DNA from: an uncultured Oscillospiraceae bacterium
GTDB lineage: Bacteria; Bacillota; Clostridia; Oscillospirales; Oscillospiraceae
NCBI GenBank assembly: GCA_949916125.1
Contig: CATLEJ010000002.1
Location: 1 to 56,545 of the forward strand
Direction: 5' to 3'
DNA length: 56,545 bases
In this document: piece by piece, positions 7,958 through 17,480 of the stretch
Numbering within the stretch: the first letter of the stretch is position 1
Layout of the letters: each line of letters begins with the position of its first letter
The notes under the pieces: model-generated
Told to the model about the DNA's origin: nothing
Databases searched by the model: none
Seen by the model: only the letters and a program-made list of their open reading frames with translations
Made by a program: the position numbers and the translations under genes

Positions 7958-10900
7958 ATGAGACCATTGCGGCGATTGATTTCCGGCGCGCTCAGCCTGG
8001 CCATGATGTGGTCCCTGCTGGCGGCGGGGCTGCCTGCGGCGTCCGCCGCCCCGGCGGACGACCTCACCGGCTCCATCGGGCTGACCATCCGCTTCGACCT
8101 GCCCCAGACGGCAGCGGCTGCGGCGGCGCGGGGGATCTCCCTCGAGGTGAGCAGCGGCGGGCAGACGGCCCGCGTGACCCTGCCGGACGGGGCCGTCTCC
8201 ACCAACACCCTCGGGGCACAGGTCTCCGCCGTGGTGAAAAACACCGACGGCGTGGAGCTGACCCACGAGTCCCGGGTGGGCTACTATGAGGTGGAGCTGT
8301 CCGGCCTGCCCGCCGGTGGGCGGCGCTATGAGCTGACCCTCACCGGCAGGGGCTATCAGACCTTCTCCCAGACCGTGACCCTGGACGGCTACAGCCAGCA
8401 CGTCATCGTGGGCACCGGCGACGGCACCTTCTCCCTGGGCGATGTGAACGGGGACGGCGTGGTCAGCGACCTCGACCTCGCCGCCATGGACGGGCAGCTG
8501 GGGAAGACCGCCCAGCTCTCCATATACGACCTCAACGGCGACGGCCAGGTGGACGTGGCCGACCTGGCCTGTGTCAACCGCACCCGGAACGCCTCTGGGG
8601 CGGCCCAGGTGCTGGACACCGCCGCCATCGTCGCCCCCCAGGTGGACACCGCCGGCCTCGCCCTCACCGGCGGCACCGCCGACGACCTGTTCCGGGGGGA
8701 GCGGTCCGTCACCGTCAGCCCCGCGGCCGGGGGCGCGCTGGAGCTGCCCATCACCGTGGACAACGGCCCGGGGGTGGAGATGTCCGAGATTCAGATCACC
8801 TGCCCCGACGGGGCGGGCGCAGTGCAGGCGGGCTCCGCCCTGGTGGAGCTGGCCGACGGCTCCACCTTCCGCGCCCCCTTCGACACCGCCGCCCCGGCGG
8901 GGGTGTACGCCATCGGGGAGCAGGCGGGCCAGCGGGTGGTCTCCATCGACCTGGGCCGGAAGGTGGCCGTCAAGAAGGTCACCATCCAGGTCACCGCTAC
9001 CGCCGGCCAGGCCGGCTTTGCCACGGTGACCAAAATTGAGTTCCTCAAGGACATCGTGCCCGACAACCCGGTGAGCGATGCAGGCCGCGTCACCGGGGTC
9101 ACCGCCGCCCCCGGGGACGGCAGGGTCACCCTGTCCTGGGGCGCGGTACACAATGTGACGGGCTACACCGTGTCCTACGGCGCCAACAGCGGCGCGCTCA
9201 CCCAGACCGCGTCCTCCAACACCAACCAGGCCGTGATCTCCGGGCTGGACAACCTGAAGACCTACTACTTCCAGGTCACCGCCGTCAACGGCAGCTGGCG
9301 GGGCACGCCCTCCCGGACGGTGTCCGCCATGCCCCAGCCCAACGGGGCGCCCGGGGCCCCCTCCAACATCGCCGTGGCCGAGGCGGACCAGTCCCTGCGC
9401 CTGAGCTGGGGCCAGACCAAGGACGCGGCCTACTACCAAGTGTTCTTCCGCCCGAAGGGCCAGGGCGCGTTCCAGCAGTTCGGCGGCAACCTCACCGCCA
9501 CCACCGCCACCATCACCGGCCTGACCAACGGCACCGCCTACGAGGTGGCCGTCAAGGCGGGCAACCAGAAGGGGACGGGCCCCTATTCCGCCACCGCCCT
9601 GGGCACGCCCAGGCAGGAGGCGCTGGCCATGCCCGACCTGCCCGCGGAGGGCCGCATCGACAGCGGCATGGTGCAGTCCGTGACCATGGGCAATGCCAAC
9701 AACGTCAACCGCTCCCTGTGCCCCAATTTCAAGACGGAGCACGTGGTGGACGACGACGCGGCCACCTATTGGGTGGCCCGGGCCTGGTGGGAGTCCAGCC
9801 AGTTCACCTACACCTTCAAAGAGCCCCAGAACATGAACTACGCCATCCTGGTGCCCTACCTGGGCGGGAACTACAAGTACGCCCTGCGGTCCTACACCGT
9901 CACCGCCAAAAACAGCGCGGGGGAGACGGTGCTGGCCCAGACGCTGTACTACGCCCGCTCCATGGACCCCAGCAAAAACTACCTGGTCCTCACCTTCCCC
10001 CTGCTGGAGGACGTGAAGGAGATCTCCTTTACCCTCAATGAGCGGGAGGGAAACGGCTGCCGGGTGAGCATCTCCGAGATGGCCTTCTACAAGAGCGACA
10101 CCCTGCCGGACGACATTGCCGCCCTCTTTGCCGACGGCAGCTTTACCGCCCTGCGGCCCGGCGTCACCCAGGGGACCATCGACGCTTTGTCGGCGCGGCT
10201 GGCGGCCAAGGCCGACTTTTACCTGGATCTGGCCCGCCTCCAGGACGAGCTGAAGCTGGCCTCCGCCCTGCTGGCCGGGGACGGCTCCGCCCTGGGCCTG
10301 GTGAAATCCGGCTTCCAGAGCCGCGCCGCCGCCAAGGACGCCGCCTGCGGCCAGGGCGGCAGCGACCTCCAGCCCCTGGGCGTCACCGCCCGGGCGGGCT
10401 CGGTGGTGGCGGTGTACGCCTCCCTGCCGGGGGACGCGCCGGTGTACGTCACCCCCACCCAGTACTACGGGGAGTCCGGCATCTGGCGGGGCAGCCCCGT
10501 CAGGCTGGAGAACGGCCGCAACTATATCTATGTGCCCAAGATCGGTTCCCTGTCCGACGAGCGGGGCGGCCCGCTGTACCTGAGCTACGGCGGGGACAAC
10601 CCCGGCGCCATCCGCATCCAGGCCCGGGTGGACGGCAACTCCTTCGCCATGCCCGTGCTGGAGCTGTCCGGCTGGTATGACATGAACGAGGCCGCCCGCC
10701 GCCAGGCCATCCGCGCCTATGTGGAGCAGCTCCAGGCCCACGTGTCCGCCATCAAAACCACCGCGCCGGGCACCGATATCCGCAATGTCACCGAGATCTC
10801 CACCCCCAGCGTGCTGCTGTCCCTCCCCGCGGACCGGGTTCTGGCCGGGCTGACCGGGGTGGGCGCCGCCGTGGACGCCATGGTGGAGGCCATGTACCAG

Positions 10901-12736
10901 AACGTGCTGGCCTGGGAGGACGTGCTCTATGTGGCCAACCAGGTGCAGGGCATCGTGCCCGCCGGCGGGGCCCGGACGGACGCCTACCGCTACCCCATGA
11001 CCACCCGCCAGAATATCCGCTATATGCGGATGTTCGCCGGGGCCTTCATGTACGCCGCCGGCAGCCACATCGGCATCGGCTACGGCTCCGCCCAGGGCAT
11101 GGTGTGCGGGCGGCCCGTGTCCCAGACCGGCGCGGGCAACGCCAACGGGCTGTTTGGCTGGGGCATCGCCCATGAGATCGGCCACAACATGGACAAGCTG
11201 GGCAAGGCCGAGATCACCAACAACATCTACGCCCTGGCCGTCCAGGCCTGGGACGGCGGCTCCATGGTCCGGCCCACCCGCCTGACCCTCAGCAATATCT
11301 GGCCCGCCGTCTACGACAAGACCGCCCAGGGCCGACCCGGCTCCGCCGGCAGTGTGTTCGTCCAGCTGGGGATGTACTGGCAGCTCCACCTGGCCTACGA
11401 CAGCGCCGCCAAGCCCCTGGACTTCTACAACCGCTTCTTCGCCGCCTGGAAGGCCGGCCGCTACAGCGGCTACACCTACGACGAGCGGGTGGCCCTCATT
11501 GCCTCCGAGACCGCGGGCCGCGACCTCACCGAGTTCTTCACCCGCTGGGGCCTGATCCTGGGCGACGGCGCCAAGGCGGAGCTGGCAAAGCTGCCCGCCG
11601 AGACCCGGGCCGTCTGGTACCTGAACGACGATTCCTACGCCTACCGCCTGCAAAACGGCAGGGCCTTCGCGGGGACGGTGTCCGCCTCCGCCTCCGTCCA
11701 GGCAAACCAGGCCACCGTGGCCGTCTCCGGCGGGGACGACACCGTGCTGGGCTACGAGATCCTGCGCAACGGCAGCCCCATCGGCTTCACCACCGGGACC
11801 TCCTACACCGACGACCTGGGCGCGGCCAACAACCTGACCTATACCTACTCCGTCATCCCCGTGGACAAACTGGGCAACCGGGGGGCCGCCGTGTCCGCCG
11901 GGCAGGTCCGGGTGGCCTACGACAAGACCATCCCCGCCGACCAGTACACCCTGACCCGCAGCGGCGCGGATGTGGAGATCACCATGAAGGGCGGGGCCGT
12001 CCCCGTCACCGGGCTGAAGGTGAGCGGCGGGAGCCTGGCCGGCTGCACCGTCACCGCCCGCCTGGCCGGCGCGTCCCAGTGGACGCCCGTCACCCTGGGC
12101 CCGGCCCTCAACGGCGGCGGGCTGGCCTACTTCGCCAAGCCCGGCGCCTCCGGCGACAGCCGCATCTGGACCTATGACGTGTCCGCCCTGCGCATCGAAG
12201 GCCTGCCCGCCGGGGCCGGTCTGGAGCTGCTGGACTACCCCGGCGACCGGGTGGACCTCTACGAGGGGGCGGCTGTGGGCCGCCTGGCCCAGCCCCTGGC
12301 CTATGACGGCGGAACCGTCGCCGCGGGCACGCTGGTCATCGTGGGCACATACCGGGGCGACCCGGTGTTCAACACCCTGGAGGTGCAGGCCCGCTACAAC
12401 ACCACCGCCGAGGCCCAGGAGGAAAACGGCGTCACCAGCATGGAGCGCCCCATGAACGGCTTCTCCCTGTTCTACGCCGAAATCCCGGCGGACGGCCAGG
12501 TGAGCGACACCAGCGACGGCTTCTGGGTGTTTGTGCCCGACCTGGACGCCGAAAAGAAGCTCAACGCCGAGAACGGCGTGACCGCCGACGACCCCACGGA
12601 GATCCGCGTGGTGCTTTACCGGGAGGACAACGCCTACGGCGGCGCGGGTCGGCGGGTGACCAGCGAGACGCTGTGGACCAGTTACCCCCAGACCGATACC
12701 CTGCCCCAGATCGTCCTGACGGGCGGGGGCGTCTAA
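7958..12736 (+). CDS. Secreted multidomain M60-type (gluzincin, enhancin-like) metallopeptidase with internal dockerin and fibronectin type III domains
   Basis: Signal peptide; DVNGDGVVSDLD...DLNGDGQVDVADL dockerin-like duplicated Ca loops; two FnIII-like repeats; GWGIAHEIGHNMDKLGKAE = HExxH-X8-E. Confidence 0.88.
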   Translation: MRPLRRLISGALSLAMMWSLLAAGLPAASAAPADDLTGSIGLTIRFDLPQTAAAAAARGISLEVSSGGQTARVTLPDGAVSTNTLGAQVSAVVKNTDGVELTHESRVGYYEVELSGLPAGGRRYELTLTGRGYQTFSQTVTLDGYSQHVIVGTGDGTFSLGDVNGDGVVSDLDLAAMDGQLGKTAQLSIYDLNGDGQVDVADLACVNRTRNASGAAQVLDTAAIVAPQVDTAGLALTGGTADDLFRGERSVTVSPAAGGALELPITVDNGPGVEMSEIQITCPDGAGAVQAGSALVELADGSTFRAPFDTAAPAGVYAIGEQAGQRVVSIDLGRKVAVKKVTIQVTATAGQAGFATVTKIEFLKDIVPDNPVSDAGRVTGVTAAPGDGRVTLSWGAVHNVTGYTVSYGANSGALTQTASSNTNQAVISGLDNLKTYYFQVTAVNGSWRGTPSRTVSAMPQPNGAPGAPSNIAVAEADQSLRLSWGQTKDAAYYQVFFRPKGQGAFQQFGGNLTATTATITGLTNGTAYEVAVKAGNQKGTGPYSATALGTPRQEALAMPDLPAEGRIDSGMVQSVTMGNANNVNRSLCPNFKTEHVVDDDAATYWVARAWWESSQFTYTFKEPQNMNYAILVPYLGGNYKYALRSYTVTAKNSAGETVLAQTLYYARSMDPSKNYLVLTFPLLEDVKEISFTLNEREGNGCRVSISEMAFYKSDTLPDDIAALFADGSFTALRPGVTQGTIDALSARLAAKADFYLDLARLQDELKLASALLAGDGSALGLVKSGFQSRAAAKDAACGQGGSDLQPLGVTARAGSVVAVYASLPGDAPVYVTPTQYYGESGIWRGSPVRLENGRNYIYVPKIGSLSDERGGPLYLSYGGDNPGAIRIQARVDGNSFAMPVLELSGWYDMNEAARRQAIRAYVEQLQAHVSAIKTTAPGTDIRNVTEISTPSVLLSLPADRVLAGLTGVGAAVDAMVEAMYQNVLAWEDVLYVANQVQGIVPAGGARTDAYRYPMTTRQNIRYMRMFAGAFMYAAGSHIGIGYGSAQGMVCGRPVSQTGAGNANGLFGWGIAHEIGHNMDKLGKAEITNNIYALAVQAWDGGSMVRPTRLTLSNIWPAVYDKTAQGRPGSAGSVFVQLGMYWQLHLAYDSAAKPLDFYNRFFAAWKAGRYSGYTYDERVALIASETAGRDLTEFFTRWGLILGDGAKAELAKLPAETRAVWYLNDDSYAYRLQNGRAFAGTVSASASVQANQATVAVSGGDDTVLGYEILRNGSPIGFTTGTSYTDDLGAANNLTYTYSVIPVDKLGNRGAAVSAGQVRVAYDKTIPADQYTLTRSGADVEITMKGGAVPVTGLKVSGGSLAGCTVTARLAGASQWTPVTLGPALNGGGLAYFAKPGASGDSRIWTYDVSALRIEGLPAGAGLELLDYPGDRVDLYEGAAVGRLAQPLAYDGGTVAAGTLVIVGTYRGDPVFNTLEVQARYNTTAEAQEENGVTSMERPMNGFSLFYAEIPADGQVSDTSDGFWVFVPDLDAEKKLNAENGVTADDPTEIRVVLYREDNAYGGAGRRVTSETLWTSYPQTDTLPQIVLTGGGV

Positions 12737-12752
12737 GAAGGAGGGCATCCCC

Positions 12753-13766
12753 ATGAAACGAATCCTTTCCGCGCTTTTGGCGGCGGCGCTGGCCGTCTCC
12801 CTGCTGGCCGTCTCCGCCGCCGCGGCGGCCCCCGCCCCCTGGGTCCAGGCGGACGGGCTGGGCACCGCCAGCCAGACCATCAGCCTGCGGGGCCTGTCCG
12901 GCAGCTGCGACGCGGTCCAGATCACCCTGACCCTGGACCGGGCCCCCTCCGGGTTCACCTTTGACCCGTCCCTGTCCGGGGAGGGCTGCCACACCGCCTT
13001 TACCGTGGACGGGAACAGCATCACCCTGTATGTCACCTCCCGGGACCAGCTCAATTTAGGGGACACGATCCTGCTGGGTGTGCTCACGTCGGACAGGGCC
13101 TTCCAGGTGACGTCCGCCTCCAAACTGAAGCTGCTGGACCTGGACGGTCCGTCGGAGCAGGAGCGCAGCTACGCCGCCGTGGGCGTGGGCTCCCCCGCCG
13201 CCCTCCCCTTCACCGACGTGCCGGAGGCCGAGTGGTTCTATGACGCGGTGGTCTACGCCTACCAGGCGGAGCTGATGAACGGCGTCACCGCCACCACTTT
13301 CAACCCCCTGGGCTCCACAACCCGGGGCATGATCGTCACCATCCTCTGGCGGATGGAGGGCGAGCCGGTGGTCAACTACCTGCTCCCCTTCCCCGATGTG
13401 GCCCAGGGCGTCTGGTACACCGAGGCCATCCGCTGGGCCACCTCCAACCTCATTGTCAGGGGCTTCCCCAACGGCCAGTTCCGGCCGGAGGACCCCATCA
13501 CCCGGGAGCAGATGGCGGCCATCCTCTACAATTACGCCAAATACAAAGGGTACGACGTCAGCGGCCGGGCGAACCTGTCCGCCCTGTTCCCCGACGCGGC
13601 CCAGGTGAACGCCTACGCCGTGGACGCCCTGTCCTGGGCCAACCACGCCAAGCTCATCAACGGCGAGGCCAAAGGCAGCGCGGTGCTGCTCAACCCCCTG
13701 GGCTCCGCCACCCGCGCCCAGGCCGCCGCCATCCTGATGCGCTTCCGCGAGAACATCGCGAAGTGA
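12753..13766 (+). CDS. Secreted SLH-domain protein with N-terminal cohesin-like domain
   Basis: Signal peptide; AVQITLTLDRAPSGFTFDPSLSG...SITLYVTSRDQLNLGDTILLGVLTS region; three SLH-like repeats (FTDVPEAEWFYDAVVYAYQAELMNGVTATTFNP..., FPDVAQGVWYTEAIRWATSNLIVRGFPNGQFRPEDPITREQMAAILYNYA). Confidence 0.8.
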   Translation: MKRILSALLAAALAVSLLAVSAAAAAPAPWVQADGLGTASQTISLRGLSGSCDAVQITLTLDRAPSGFTFDPSLSGEGCHTAFTVDGNSITLYVTSRDQLNLGDTILLGVLTSDRAFQVTSASKLKLLDLDGPSEQERSYAAVGVGSPAALPFTDVPEAEWFYDAVVYAYQAELMNGVTATTFNPLGSTTRGMIVTILWRMEGEPVVNYLLPFPDVAQGVWYTEAIRWATSNLIVRGFPNGQFRPEDPITREQMAAILYNYAKYKGYDVSGRANLSALFPDAAQVNAYAVDALSWANHAKLINGEAKGSAVLLNPLGSATRAQAAAILMRFRENIAK

Positions 13767-14088
13767 CGCGCCAAGCCCCCATACGCCTCACGGCCCCTCC
13801 CCGGATCGCGGGGAGGGGCCGTGCGCAAATTTCCCACCGTTCCGTCCTTCGCCTCCGCCCCGCCCGGCCTGCCGGGCGGGGCGTCCCCTTACCCCGGGGC
13901 CGGCGCCCTGCCGGTCCCCGGCGCAGCTTTGCATCCACAATCTGTTTCCCTTGTATTTCCCCGAAAAATGTCGTATGATAGAACCAGAGCATCTGAAAAC
14001 GCGGACGATGCCCTCTGCGGCCGGACAGATGGGGCGCCCGGCGGCCCGCCACCCTGACGGGATCATCATACATAAAGGAGGCCCTCCC

Positions 14089-15759
14089 ATGAACAAGGAG
14101 AGAATGGTAAATGTCACAGTGGACGGCAAGGCGTACTCCTATCCCTATGGGACGCCCTACCGCGCCATCGCGGCGGATTTCCAGCACCTGTTCCCCTACG
14201 ACATCCTGCTGGTCAACCGGGACGGGAAGCTGTGTGAGCTGCACAAGCTGCTGGACCGGGACTGCTCGCTGAAGATGGTCACCGCACAGGATGTCCCCGG
14301 CATCCAGACCTATGAGCGCAGCGCGGTTTTTCTCCTGCTGAAGGCCTTTTACGATGTGGCGGGCAAAGAGAATATTGACCGCATCAGCGTGGAATACTCT
14401 CTCAGCCGCTCCCTTTTCATCAAGGCCCAGGGGAACTTCGTCCTGGACCAGCCCCTGCTGGACCGGGTGGAGGCGCGGATGCGGGAGCTTTCCGACCAGG
14501 CGCTGCCCATCGAAAAGCGGTCCATCAACACCGACGACGCCATGGACCTGTTCCGCCGGGAGCGGCTGTTCCACAAGGCCGACCTGCTCAGCTTCCGGGT
14601 CAACTCCCACGTCAACGTCTACTCCCTGGACGGCTTTGTGGACTATTTCTACGGCTATATGGCGCCGGACACCGGCTATATCCGCTGTTTCGCCCTGGAG
14701 CTGTTCGAGGACGGCTTCATCCTGCGCCTGCCCACCCTGAAGGACCCCGGCCGCCTGGGTGAGTTCCAGCCCTCTATGAAGGTATTTCGGGCGCTGCATG
14801 AGTCCACCCTGAGCGCCGGGGCGCTGCACGCCTCCCACGTGGCCGACCTGAATATGGCCATCGCCCAGGGCAGCGCCACCTCCCTCATCCTGGCCCACGA
14901 GGCCATGATGGAGAAAAAGATCGGCGACATCGCCGCCGAGATCGCCGCCCGGAAGGGGGTCCGCTTCATCATGATCGCCGGGCCGTCCTCCTCCGGCAAG
15001 ACCACCTTCTCCCACCGGCTGTCCACCCAGCTGCGGGCCTGCGGCCTGCGCCCCCACGCCATCGCCACGGACAACTACTTCAAAAACCGGGAGGATACCC
15101 CCAGGGACGAAAACGGCAATTATGACTTTGAGGGCCTGGGCGCCATGGACGTGGAGCAGTTCAACACCGACATGGTGCGGCTCCTCCACGGCGAGACGGT
15201 GGAGCTGCCCACCTTCAACTTCAAGCGGGGCGCCCGGGAATACAGCGGGAATTACCTGACCCTCGGCGAGGGGGACGTGCTGGTCATCGAGGGCATCCAC
15301 TGTCTGAACGACAAGTTCACCCACTCCCTGCCTGCGGAGAGCAAGCACCGGATCTATATCAGCTGCTTGACCACGCTGAACATCGACGACCACAACCGCA
15401 TCCCCACCACCGACGCCCGCCTGCTGCGGCGGATCGAGCGGGACGCCCGCACCCGGGGCTACAGCGCCCAGGCCACCATCAAAATGTGGCCCTCCGTCCG
15501 CCGGGGGGAGGAGCAGAACATCTTCCCCTTCCAGGACAGCGCGGACACGGTGTTCAACTCCGCCCTGATTTACGAAACCTCCCTGCTGAAGCCCTATGTG
15601 CAGCCCCTGCTGTTCGGCGTCCCCCGGGACAGCGAGGAGTACATCGAGGCCAAGCGGCTGCTGAAGTTCCTGAACTACTTCCTCCCCATCCCGGCGGACA
15701 ACATCCCCAAAACCTCCCTGATGCGGGAATTCATCGGCGGGGGCTGCTACCACGCCTGA
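14089..15759 (+). CDS. Nucleoside (uridine) kinase family protein with N-terminal TGS-like domain
   Basis: MIAGPSSSGKTTFSHRLSTQL Walker A, DNYFKNREDTPRDENGNYDFEG; N-terminal VNVTVDGKAYSYPYGTPYRAIA TGS-like; RBS AAAGGAGG. Confidence 0.9.
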   Translation: MNKERMVNVTVDGKAYSYPYGTPYRAIAADFQHLFPYDILLVNRDGKLCELHKLLDRDCSLKMVTAQDVPGIQTYERSAVFLLLKAFYDVAGKENIDRISVEYSLSRSLFIKAQGNFVLDQPLLDRVEARMRELSDQALPIEKRSINTDDAMDLFRRERLFHKADLLSFRVNSHVNVYSLDGFVDYFYGYMAPDTGYIRCFALELFEDGFILRLPTLKDPGRLGEFQPSMKVFRALHESTLSAGALHASHVADLNMAIAQGSATSLILAHEAMMEKKIGDIAAEIAARKGVRFIMIAGPSSSGKTTFSHRLSTQLRACGLRPHAIATDNYFKNREDTPRDENGNYDFEGLGAMDVEQFNTDMVRLLHGETVELPTFNFKRGAREYSGNYLTLGEGDVLVIEGIHCLNDKFTHSLPAESKHRIYISCLTTLNIDDHNRIPTTDARLLRRIERDARTRGYSAQATIKMWPSVRRGEEQNIFPFQDSADTVFNSALIYETSLLKPYVQPLLFGVPRDSEEYIEAKRLLKFLNYFLPIPADNIPKTSLMREFIGGGCYHA

Positions 15760-15838
15760 GAACCTGTACCCACAACCTCAACCCACCGCCTGGCCGGGCC
15801 TTTTCCCGCCATGCCGCCGCTGAAAGGAGCGCAACCCC

Positions 15839-17209
15839 ATGCCCTGTAACATCGTCTTCTACTTTACCGACCAGCAGCGCTGGGATACCTGCGGCTGCTT
15901 CGGCCAGCCCCTGGACGTCACCCCCAACCTGGACCGCCTGGCCGGGGAGGGCGTGAAGTTCGACAACGCCTTCTCCCCCCAGCCGGTGTGCGGCCCCTGC
16001 CGGGCCCTGTTCCAGACCGGCAGGTGGCCCACCGACATCGGCTGCTTCCGCAACGACATCATGCTCCCCGCCGGCGTCCCGACGCTGGGCGGCCTGATGG
16101 AGCAGGCAGGATACGAAACGGCCTATATCGGCAAGTGGCACCTGGCCAGCCAGGGCACGCCGGACAAGCCCTTCTCCCTGGTGGACCACACGGTCACCCC
16201 CATCCCCCGGGAGCTGCGGGGCGGGTACACCGGCTACTGGCGGGCCGCCGACGTGCTGGAGTTCACCTCCCACGGCTACGACGGCTTCGTCTTTGACGAG
16301 GACAACAACCGGGTGGACTTCAAGGGCTACCGGGCGGACTGCATCACCGACATGGCGCTGGAATTTTTCGACGCCTATGACGGGAAGAGGCCCTTCTTCA
16401 TGACCATCTCCCAGATCGAACCCCACCACCAGAACGACCGGGGGCACTACGAGGGGCCGGAGGGCTCCAAAGAGCGGTTCAAAGATTTTGTCCTGCCGGA
16501 GGATCTGAAGGCCCCCGGGGGCAACGGGTTGGAGGAATACCCCGACTACCTGGGCCAGTGCGCCAGCCTGGATTGGAACCTGGGCCGCCTGGTGGCCCGG
16601 CTGAAGGAGGAGGGGCTGTATGAGGACACGGTGATCCTCTTTTCCTCCGACCACGGCTCCCACTTCAAGACCCGCAACCGGGACGCCCACCTCAACGGCG
16701 GGGACGACTACAAGCGCACCTGCCATGACGCCGCCCTCCACGTGCCGCTGGTCATCGCCGGCGGGCCCTTCCGGGGCGGGAAAACGGTGTCCGAGCTGGT
16801 GAGCACCGCCAGCCTGCCCAAGACCATCCTGGCCCTGGCCGGGGTGGACGTGGGGGACGCCATGATCGGGGAAAACCTGCTGGACGTGGTGGAGAACAGG
16901 GACCCCCACAGGCCCAACGAGGTATTTGCCCAGATCTCGGAGAGCCGGGTGGGCCGGTGCCTGCGCACACCGGACTACCTCTATTCCGTCTACGCCCCCG
17001 GCGTCAACGGCTTCCAGGTCCCGGCGGCCCAGGCCTATGCCGACGACTTCCTCTATGATTTGAAGCGGGACCCCTTCCAGCTGGACAACCGGGCGGACGA
17101 CCCCGCCTACGCGGAGGTAAAGGCGGGGCTGCGCCGGCGCCTGCTGGACTGGATCGAGCGGGCGGAGGGGGCCCGGCCCGTGATCGCCGACGCGCCGCAA
17201 AAGAAGTAA
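15839..17209 (+). CDS. Sulfatase family hydrolase
   Basis: NIVFYFTDQQRWDTCGCFG...TPNLDRLAGEGVKFDNAFSPQPVCGPCRALFQTGRWP (CxPxR-x4-TG), ALAGVDVGDAM; FSSDHGSHF. Confidence 0.9.
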   Translation: MPCNIVFYFTDQQRWDTCGCFGQPLDVTPNLDRLAGEGVKFDNAFSPQPVCGPCRALFQTGRWPTDIGCFRNDIMLPAGVPTLGGLMEQAGYETAYIGKWHLASQGTPDKPFSLVDHTVTPIPRELRGGYTGYWRAADVLEFTSHGYDGFVFDEDNNRVDFKGYRADCITDMALEFFDAYDGKRPFFMTISQIEPHHQNDRGHYEGPEGSKERFKDFVLPEDLKAPGGNGLEEYPDYLGQCASLDWNLGRLVARLKEEGLYEDTVILFSSDHGSHFKTRNRDAHLNGGDDYKRTCHDAALHVPLVIAGGPFRGGKTVSELVSTASLPKTILALAGVDVGDAMIGENLLDVVENRDPHRPNEVFAQISESRVGRCLRTPDYLYSVYAPGVNGFQVPAAQAYADDFLYDLKRDPFQLDNRADDPAYAEVKAGLRRRLLDWIERAEGARPVIADAPQKK

Positions 17210-17336
17210 CCGCCCCCTTTGGAAGCCAGCGCCGCCCCGGCCTGGGCCCCGCTGGCGGCGGTTGACCCTGGCAGGGGCGGCGTCGGCCGCCCCTGTCTTC
17301 CGCCCATTTTCTTGCCCGGATTTCTCAGGATTGAGA

Positions 17337-17366
17337 TTGCATTGCCGCCATGCCATGCTGTATAAT
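17337..17366 (+). promoter_or_regulatory. Sigma-A promoter
   Basis: TTGCAT-N18-TATAAT. Confidence 0.6.
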
Positions 17367-17480
17367 GGGCGTATAGGATTTGCCCGGACCAGGCGCAGTC
17401 GCCCGCCGCCCAGGCTCCCCCCGGTCGGGGGCTTTCATTAAAACAGCCGCAGGACGGCCCGCGGCAGAGGAGGATTTGGT

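Noticed and set aside
7355-13123. 1922-aa minus-strand ORF antisense to the M60 peptidase and SLH genes
   Set aside because: Low-complexity Gly/His/Val/Gln-rich translation typical of antisense frames in GC-rich DNA; the plus-strand frame has clear signal peptide and domains.
13791-13821. Strong terminator after the SLH gene (GGCCCCTCCCC-ggatcgc-GGGGAGGGGCC)
   Set aside because: Stem is good but no T-tract follows on the plus strand; not called as a terminator with confidence.
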